Of a stretch of DNA of 34,398 nucleotides, positions 29,137 to 34,398 are shown piece by piece (position 1 is the first letter of the stretch; each line of letters starts with the position of its first letter). The notes under the pieces are model-generated. The model saw only the letters and a list, made by a program, of their open reading frames with translations, was not told where the DNA came from and did not search any database. The DNA lies in contig CAKOGP040000979.1 of assembly GCA_933822405.4 (NCBI GenBank), positions 1 to 34,398 on the forward strand, in the 5' to 3' direction. The translations under genes were made by a program, and so were the position numbers. The stretch comes from Cylindrotheca closterium (taxonomy: Eukaryota; Bacillariophyta; Bacillariophyceae; Bacillariales; Bacillariaceae).

Positions 29137-29542
29137 CTAATCATCACCAAATAAGCCATTCTGGTCAGCTTCCTTGACTCTCGCCATGTAGGATTTGCGA
29201 CGACTATTCCAAAAGCGTTTGTAAGATTCCTTGCTATCTGGTGACATAGACTCCAAATGAGCTGTGTTGTTTAGCTTTTCGAAGCATACATCTACCTCCG
29301 CAACAAGGGAGGCGACCGTATCTGTCTTGTTGGCGACCGTGTTGGATTGCATGCTTTTCATCAGATTCTCTGCAACATCAATCATTCTGGAAATCTTTGG
29401 CAAGTTTGTTCAGTTTCGGGTAGTTGTACTTCATTTCTCCCTTTGCGCTTTTGCTTGGCACACCTGCATCCTGTAGAGCTTCTGCAATCTCTTTTGGCGG
29501 AGGGTAGATATCCTCACATGTTTCCCATTGTGTCAGTTCCAT
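29137..29542 (-). pseudogene. Harbinger accessory ORF (putative DNA-binding protein), frameshifted (unit 1)
   Basis: The minus-strand ATG at 29542 begins MELTQWETCEDIYPPPKEIA; one base is gained or lost near 29400, and the frame continues ISRMIDVAENLMKSMQSNTV to FWNSRRKSYMARVKEADQNG. PIF/Harbinger elements have a second gene for a Myb-like partner that brings the transposase to the ends; position and direction fit, but I cannot see a clear Myb motif. Confidence 0.5.
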
Positions 29543-29823
29543 GATAGACAGATCGGGTTGATTTGAAATATGATGACCAGAGGATGATTATATTGATGAT
29601 TGATGTTCCCAGATTCGAATGCACGAAAAATTCCAAATGGCGCGAAAACGATTGAAATCGGAGTATTTTACTTAAGGGATTTGTCTAATACAATGAAAAA
29701 TCAATGGTCATTCCAATTGGATTTGAAAAAATTCGACGTATAAAATCCGTTGAAAACAGACGTTGTACATCGATTCAAATACACGGAAAATACGCGAAAT
29801 TCGTCCATTTGGAATGGGCCTAA

Positions 29824-30053
29824 AGTAAATGGCGCGCGGTAAGATGTTTTCTATGGGGTCACTGGCTGAAAATTGCTGTGACGGAAGATATTCTTCGTCA
29901 AAGGTGCTTCAATGCGCTTTTGTGTGCGAAAAAAAAATGACATCATTACCATCACAACAGCGACCCAACCATGGCACCTAGCAACCCCAAACATCCAATA
30001 GGGGCAAGAGTATCAACAAGGGCAATCTTGGTCACCAGCTTGGCCGAGTGGAA
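29824..30053. other. spacer between Harbinger element and kinase fragment
   Basis: This contains an ATG in good context (ACCATGG, 29970) that opens a 33-codon frame, MAPSNPKHPIGARVSTRAIL, which runs across the junction into the kinase fragment and stops at 30072. Before the Harbinger insertion it would have lain about 170 bases from the divergent ATG at 27889. It may be the first exon remnant of a lost gene; there is no other support. Confidence 0.25.
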
Positions 30054-31036
30054 GGTACATCATCGTTTCTAAAGAAGGAGGGTGCCAAGGCAGAGGATTA
30101 CTGCAATGTGTTGGTGATGCCTTATGGAGAACGGAATTTGGACACAATCTTCCGAAGTGAGCGGCTCGATATTCTGACAATTCAAACACTGATGAAGGAG
30201 ATTGGAAAAGCGGTGGCACACCTACACAAGCAAGGACTGATACATGGGGACTTGAAGATGTTGAACGTCATCCGCATAAATGGGCACATGGTGTTGATTG
30301 ACATGGATGCTTCTGCAAAGATTGGTGAGGATTTCGCTGGTGAGAAGTATTCGTCCGGTGTCATTCCACCTGAAATGATTTACCAGCTGGCGAACTATAA
30401 AGAGAAGGAAAAATATGTTTCCTACTTCCAAGATCAAAACAAAGAAGAGCAACAAAAGCGTGCCCCAAAGTTCACCACCAGAAGCCCCAAGATCGGATAT
30501 GCAGTCAAATCATTCTTGGGACATGATGAGACGACAACATTTGAGGATCCAGAGACTGGAAACACTGTCCCTAAAACAAAACGTATGGTGACCTCAAAAG
30601 GTAACTTACCGATGTTCGAGGTGGTTGGTGCGGATAGTTCGTTCGATGTCTGGTCTTTTGGCGTTCTCCTGTATACGTTGTGCAGCAAGCACACTTTGTT
30701 CCAAGTGAACACTGATGATGATATCTTTGATGGTAATTCGATGCGAGAGTTGTACCATTGGGGACAAGATGATTTGGAAGTTGAATCAATTCTTGAGAAT
30801 AGCATTCAAGATGATGCTGCCAAAAACCTGCTGAAGAAAATTCTTAAACGCCATCCCAAGGATAGGCCTTCAATGAATGAAATTCTTTTAGATCCATTTT
30901 TCAGTGGCAAGACTACCGATGATGTGAAGGAAACGCTGCGGTCTTGTGCAGGCCATCAGCAGCGATGGGAAGGAATATGAATATGTAAACCCCAATGTGA
31001 AGCCGTCGTTTGAAAAATTTGGGTCAAAATGCTTGG
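30054..31036 (+). pseudogene. LRR-kinase gene fragment (unit 1)
   Basis: Bases 30054-30933 copy 3689-4567 of the large gene with only a few substitutions (for example CATCG for CATCA and CGCCATCCC for CGCAATCCC). The copy then jumps to about 5290 of the parent, giving an internal deletion of about 0.72 kb, and continues to the equivalent of about 5397. It holds the catalytic loop HGDLK, the DMD motif and DVWSFG but lacks the VAIK lysine, the EF-hand, LRRs and PH domain. After the deletion the frame ends at 30980. There is no proper start codon; the long frame opens from a GTG. Not expected to give an active kinase. Confidence 0.9.
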
Positions 31037-31593
31037 AGAAGCCATACTCAGCATCAGCACTCTTCTTCATGAATCGTTTAATAGGTTTCAAGAGTTTGAT
31101 TGGATCTTCAAGAGTAGTCGTGAAACCGGCTTCACCTTGAACCTTGATATCCATTGCTTTGGTAACAAACTTAAGCATGATGTTTGACTTCACAGTTCTC
31201 TTGTTTGTTTCAAAGTGGGCTGATCTTTGCATGTTCTCGTTGAGCTTTGCAGAATAGAGAATCTTGTTTTGAGCCATCTCTGTTTCTCTTGCAACAGCTT
31301 CAGTTTGAGTTCTTCAGTTTGAGTTGGAGCATTCAATGTTGGTGCCATTGCATTGAAGTTGATTGACTTTCCATCTCAAATTGATTTCACCATGTCTTCG
31401 GAACATTTCATTCCAGAAGCTTAGATGTAGTCAATAACTGTTTCTTTGGCATCTTTGTACGACGATCTTGCCTTTCCATCATTTTCATCTTTCGTTGAAA
31501 ATAGATGTTTCACAACTGTTGAACTTGAATTGCTCTTGACTTTCTGAGGAGTCATACGCCCTCTTCCTCCACCAGATGAAGAACGTCCCATAG
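31037..31593 (-). pseudogene. Copia gag N-terminal fragment (unit 2)
   Basis: Copy of 26831-27387. It is joined on its left to the LRR-kinase fragment of unit 1, with AGA shared at the join. It keeps the TGA at 31376-31378 and the TAA at 31421-31423. Confidence 0.85.
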
Positions 31594-32095
31594 TGGGAAT
31601 TCAATTGCTGTTGAAATATTCGGCTGTAAAGGTCAAGTACTGTGAAGCAGTGAGTCAACAACAAGTTTGAACCATGTGAGGCATCTGTATCATGATCAGA
31701 AGTTGCTCCATCTTCGTCAACCAACTCTTCATCATCAAGTATGTCAAGATTGGGAAATATTGGCATGCTGTCATGTAGTTCAACAAACTCGAGAGGATGC
31801 TGCTCTACCACCTGCTCCACCACTCCTTGATCAGTATTTCTTTCATCTTCATCATGAGAAAGTTGAGCTACCTCGGCTTCAGCTTCCGGTTGTCGAGTAT
31901 TGGCGTATATAAGGAGTTCATGAAGGCAGTAAGATTGGTTTGATTTGTATCTTTTTTTCTTTCTGTATGCACTCTTTTCGTTCCTTTTGAGATGTTCCCC
32001 TTATGTGCATCATCAAGGGTTGGCCTCTGTGAACGTGCATGTCCTTTCATGGCGTACGTGGCTGTCGCTGCTGTTGCCTCATCAAGTTCACTCAT
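31594..32095 (-). pseudogene. unrecognised ORF, frameshifted and truncated (unit 2)
   Basis: Identical copy of the ORF at 27388-27889, with the same frameshift and the same fusion to Copia gag. Confidence 0.4.
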
Positions 32096-32372
32096 GCATT
32101 TTGGGGATGTGTTGTAAGGCCCATTCCAAATGACCAAAATTCGATGTATGAGATTCGACGTATTTTGTCTGCTCTTCAACCGTTTTATACGTCGATTCAG
32201 AAACCTATACATCGAATTAATTGCGGGCAAATTGCGAGGTAATTAATTTATTGTATATTCGACGTATAGCCAATCAAAACTCAGAACGCCCCTATCCGAA
32301 TTTCTCAAGATTCGAAGATTTCTTGTCGTCATTTGTCAATCATTCATCACCGTTCATAATTGAATCGCAGCA

Positions 32373-33259
32373 ATGAATAATGATAGTAGAACCCCTCTCG
32401 ATGGAAGGCAGCTTCTACTTTTGCTTTTTTCTGTCTGCATCTTAGAAAGTGTGCAATCCCTGAGCAGGGAAAACAGGGAAAGTCTACTTCAGACTCATAT
32501 TTCGGAACAACATCGCATGAACAGATCCCTCCCAATCTACCTCCTACGGCCCACTTTTGACCAGTTCACAGCTACAATTTCTGCATCCCACTTCCGAAAG
32601 ATGTTTCGCATGACCCAGAGTATGTTTGCCACACTATGTGCAACGATTTGCAATGAAATTGGACCAGAAGTGTTTCGTTCCGAGTCATTTCTTTCTCAGC
32701 GTCGCGAACGAATTTATGGGAGTCAGGAGCCAAGAGAACAAGCAGTTGCTCCTGTTTCAGGGGAAATACGAGTTGCAATTGGTCTGAAGATATGAAGGAT
32801 GCTTTCAACTTTTATCTATCGTCATGTCGGATCTACATCGAATGTGCCTTTGGAGAGTTGGTGATGAGGTGGGGGATTCTATGGAGGACCCTTCACTTTC
32901 GCCTCAAAAAGTGCATGGAGATTATCAGAGTGTGTATGCTTCTGCACAACTTTATACTAGATCATCAGGAAGAGTCCGAGCGGTATAACATGTCCGAAGT
33001 TCAGAATTTCGACATTGAAATGGACCAACTGCAGCAAAACATCACACAAGCAACAGGAGAAATACCTCTGCCCACAGTCAGTGACAACAATGAGCCAAAA
33101 CCCTCTGGCCGGCGAACAAAGGAGGAGGTGAATGAAAAAGCACTCGGCGAGAATATTCGTTTCAACTTGGCTTACAAGCTGGCGTCTGCTGGTTTGAGTC
33201 GGCCAATGGTAACTGGCATGCATACCAACAAGCATGGTCACGTCTATATGACGGAGTAG
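32373..33259 (+). pseudogene. PIF/Harbinger transposase with deleted core (unit 2)
   Basis: Identical to the copy at 28167-29053, including the joint between SGEIRVAIGLKI and the AFNFYLSSCRIYIE part. Confidence 0.82.
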
Positions 33260-33342
33260 AAGCGTTGATTAACTAAAACCTAACCTAATTGACTATTACT
33301 TAACCTACTTAAAATAATTCCAAATACTAATCATCCCAAACA

Positions 33343-33748
33343 CTAATCATCACCAAATAAGCCATTCTGGTCAGCTTCCTTGACTCTCGCCATGTAGGAT
33401 TTGCGACGACTATTCCAAAAGCGTTTGTAAGATTCCTTGCTATCTGGTGACATAGACTCCAAATGAGCTGTGTTGTTTAGCTTTTCGAAGCATACATCTA
33501 CCTCCGCAACAAGGGAGGCGACCGTATCTGTCTTGTTGGCGACCGTGTTGGATTGCATGCTTTTCATCAGATTCTCTGCAACATCAATCATTCTGGAAAT
33601 CTTTGGCAAGTTTGTTCAGTTTCGGGTAGTTGTACTTCATTTCTCCCTTTGCGCTTTTGCTTGGCACACCTGCATCCTGTAGAGCTTCTGCAATCTCTTT
33701 TGGCGGAGGGTAGATATCCTCACATGTTTCCCATTGTGTCAGTTCCAT
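33343..33748 (-). pseudogene. Harbinger accessory ORF, frameshifted (unit 2)
   Basis: Identical to the copy at 29137-29542, with the same frame change. Confidence 0.5.
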
Positions 33749-34259
33749 GATAGACAGATCGGGTTGATTTGAAATATGATGACCAGAGGATGATTATATT
33801 GATGATTGATGTTCCCAGATTCGAATGCACGAAAAATTCCAAATGGCGCGAAAACGATTGAAATCGGAGTATTTTACTTAAGGGATTTGTCTAATACAAT
33901 GAAAAATCAATGGTCATTCCAATTGGATTTGAAAAAATTCGACGTATAAAATCCGTTGAAAACAGACGTTGTACATCGATTCAAATACACGGAAAATACG
34001 CGAAATTCGTCCATTTGGAATGGGCCTAAAGTAAATGGCGCGCGGTAAGATGTTTTCTATGGGGTCACTGGCTGAAAATTGCTGTGACGGAAGATATTCT
34101 TCGTCAAAGGTGCTTCAATGCGCTTTTGTGTGCGAAAAAAAAATGACATCATTACCATCACAACAGCGACCCAACCATGGCACCTAGCAACCCCAAACAT
34201 CCAATAGGGGCAAGAGTATCAACAAGGGCAATCTTGGTCACCAGCTTGGCCGAGTGGAA

Positions 34260-34398
34260 GGTACATCATCGTTTCTAAAGAAGGAGGGTGCCAAGGCAGA
34301 GGATTACTGCAATGTGTTGGTGATGCCTTATGGAGAACGGAATTTGGACACAATCTTCCGAAGTGAGCGGCTCGATATTCTGACAATTCAAACACTGA
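34260..34398 (+). pseudogene. LRR-kinase gene fragment (unit 2), cut by the window end
   Basis: Copy of 30054-30192. It starts at the same joint with the spacer and is cut by the edge of the window before the catalytic loop. Confidence 0.88.

Larger units (their letters stand above)
27912..29820 (+). mobile_element. PIF/Harbinger transposon, 1909 bp (unit 1)
   Basis: The ends are GGCCCATTCCAAATG and its inverted copy, flanked by TAA on both sides (27909-27911 and 29821-29823), the 3-bp TWA duplication of PIF/Harbinger. It carries two convergent genes, as usual for the superfamily: a transposase (+) and a second ORF (-). Subterminal regions hold at least seven copies of ATTCGAYGTATA-like motifs in both orientations (near 27936, 27950, 27980, 28000, 28050, 29735, 29762), likely transposase binding sites. 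The transposase core is deleted, so the copy is non-autonomous. Confidence 0.92.
26831..31036. repeat. tandem segmental duplication, unit 1 (4206 bp)
   Basis: The unit joins, in order, the Copia gag N-terminus, an unrecognised broken ORF, a PIF/Harbinger element, a short spacer and a fragment of the LRR-kinase gene. The next unit starts at 31037 and appears identical over its visible 3362 bases; all coding frames in the two copies translate the same. Before 26831 the sequences differ. The junction at 31037 has three bases (AGA) common to both sides. Confidence 0.93.
32118..34026 (+). mobile_element. PIF/Harbinger transposon (unit 2)
   Basis: Copy of 27912-29820 with the same TIRs and the same TAA flanks. 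Because the flanks are also identical it was carried by the segmental duplication and is not a second insertion. Confidence 0.92.
31037..34398. repeat. tandem segmental duplication, unit 2 (cut by the window end)
   Basis: Head-to-tail copy of 26831-30192, offset 4206 bases. I saw no differences on reading. It could be a very recent duplication, a longer array continuing past the window, or an assembly artefact. Confidence 0.93.

Noticed and set aside
30048..30980. Intact 310-codon kinase gene
   Set aside because: The start is GTG, the N-lobe with the VAIK lysine is missing and the 3' end is out of frame after the deletion. It is a fragment.
32118..34026. Second independent Harbinger insertion
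   Set aside because: Its flanks are identical to those of the first copy for hundreds of bases, so it was duplicated with the segment.

Overview
The window looks like nuclear DNA of a microalga, most likely a pennate diatom. The evidence is a long intron-poor gene made of BspA-type leucine-rich repeats plus a divergent kinase, and several Ty1/Copia elements of the kind common in diatoms together with DIRS-like, pogo-like and PIF/Harbinger elements. No prokaryotic features, tRNAs, rRNAs or CRISPR arrays were seen. The organism call is an inference from gene style and was not tested by any search.

Layout. 1-697: flank with simple repeats. 698-5983 (+): one large gene with an acidic N-terminus, about 26 leucine-rich repeats in a 144-bp periodic array, a protein kinase with an EF-hand-like insertion in its N-lobe, a conserved-looking module of unknown function, and a PH domain. 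It is broken by an in-frame TAG at 1010-1012. 5984-6745: intergenic, with one weak candidate small membrane-protein ORF on the minus strand. 6746-7696: a non-autonomous TIR element with TA target duplication. 7699-8235: nothing recognised.

From 8236 to 27387 the window is a nest of transposable elements, mostly on the minus strand. In order they are: a DIRS-like fragment with gag and a truncated reverse transcriptase (8236-11335); a Copia copy with one 471-bp LTR and a deleted integrase core (about 11336-15392); an integrase scrap of another Copia (15395-15657); an inverted gag-protease fragment of a second Copia lineage (15658-16498, +); a DIRS-like element bounded by 161-bp direct repeats, with RT, RNase H and tyrosine recombinase plus an unrecognised ORF (16499-21597); and a second Copia copy (21598-27387) into whose gag a complete 2917-bp pogo-like transposon has inserted (23754-26670).

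From 26831 to the window end a 4206-bp unit is tandemly duplicated (26831-31036 and 31037-34398, the second cut by the window edge). Each unit carries the 5' end of the Copia gag, an unrecognised broken ORF, a 1909-bp PIF/Harbinger element whose transposase has lost its DDE core, and a fragment copied from the LRR-kinase gene at the left of the window (kinase domain joined to a short downstream piece across an internal deletion of about 0.72 kb).

Almost all element genes are broken by frameshifts, stops or deletions, so they are annotated as pseudogenes. The only substantial host gene is the LRR-EF-hand-kinase-PH gene; its recent partial copies show that the locus takes part in segmental rearrangement with the neighbouring transposons.
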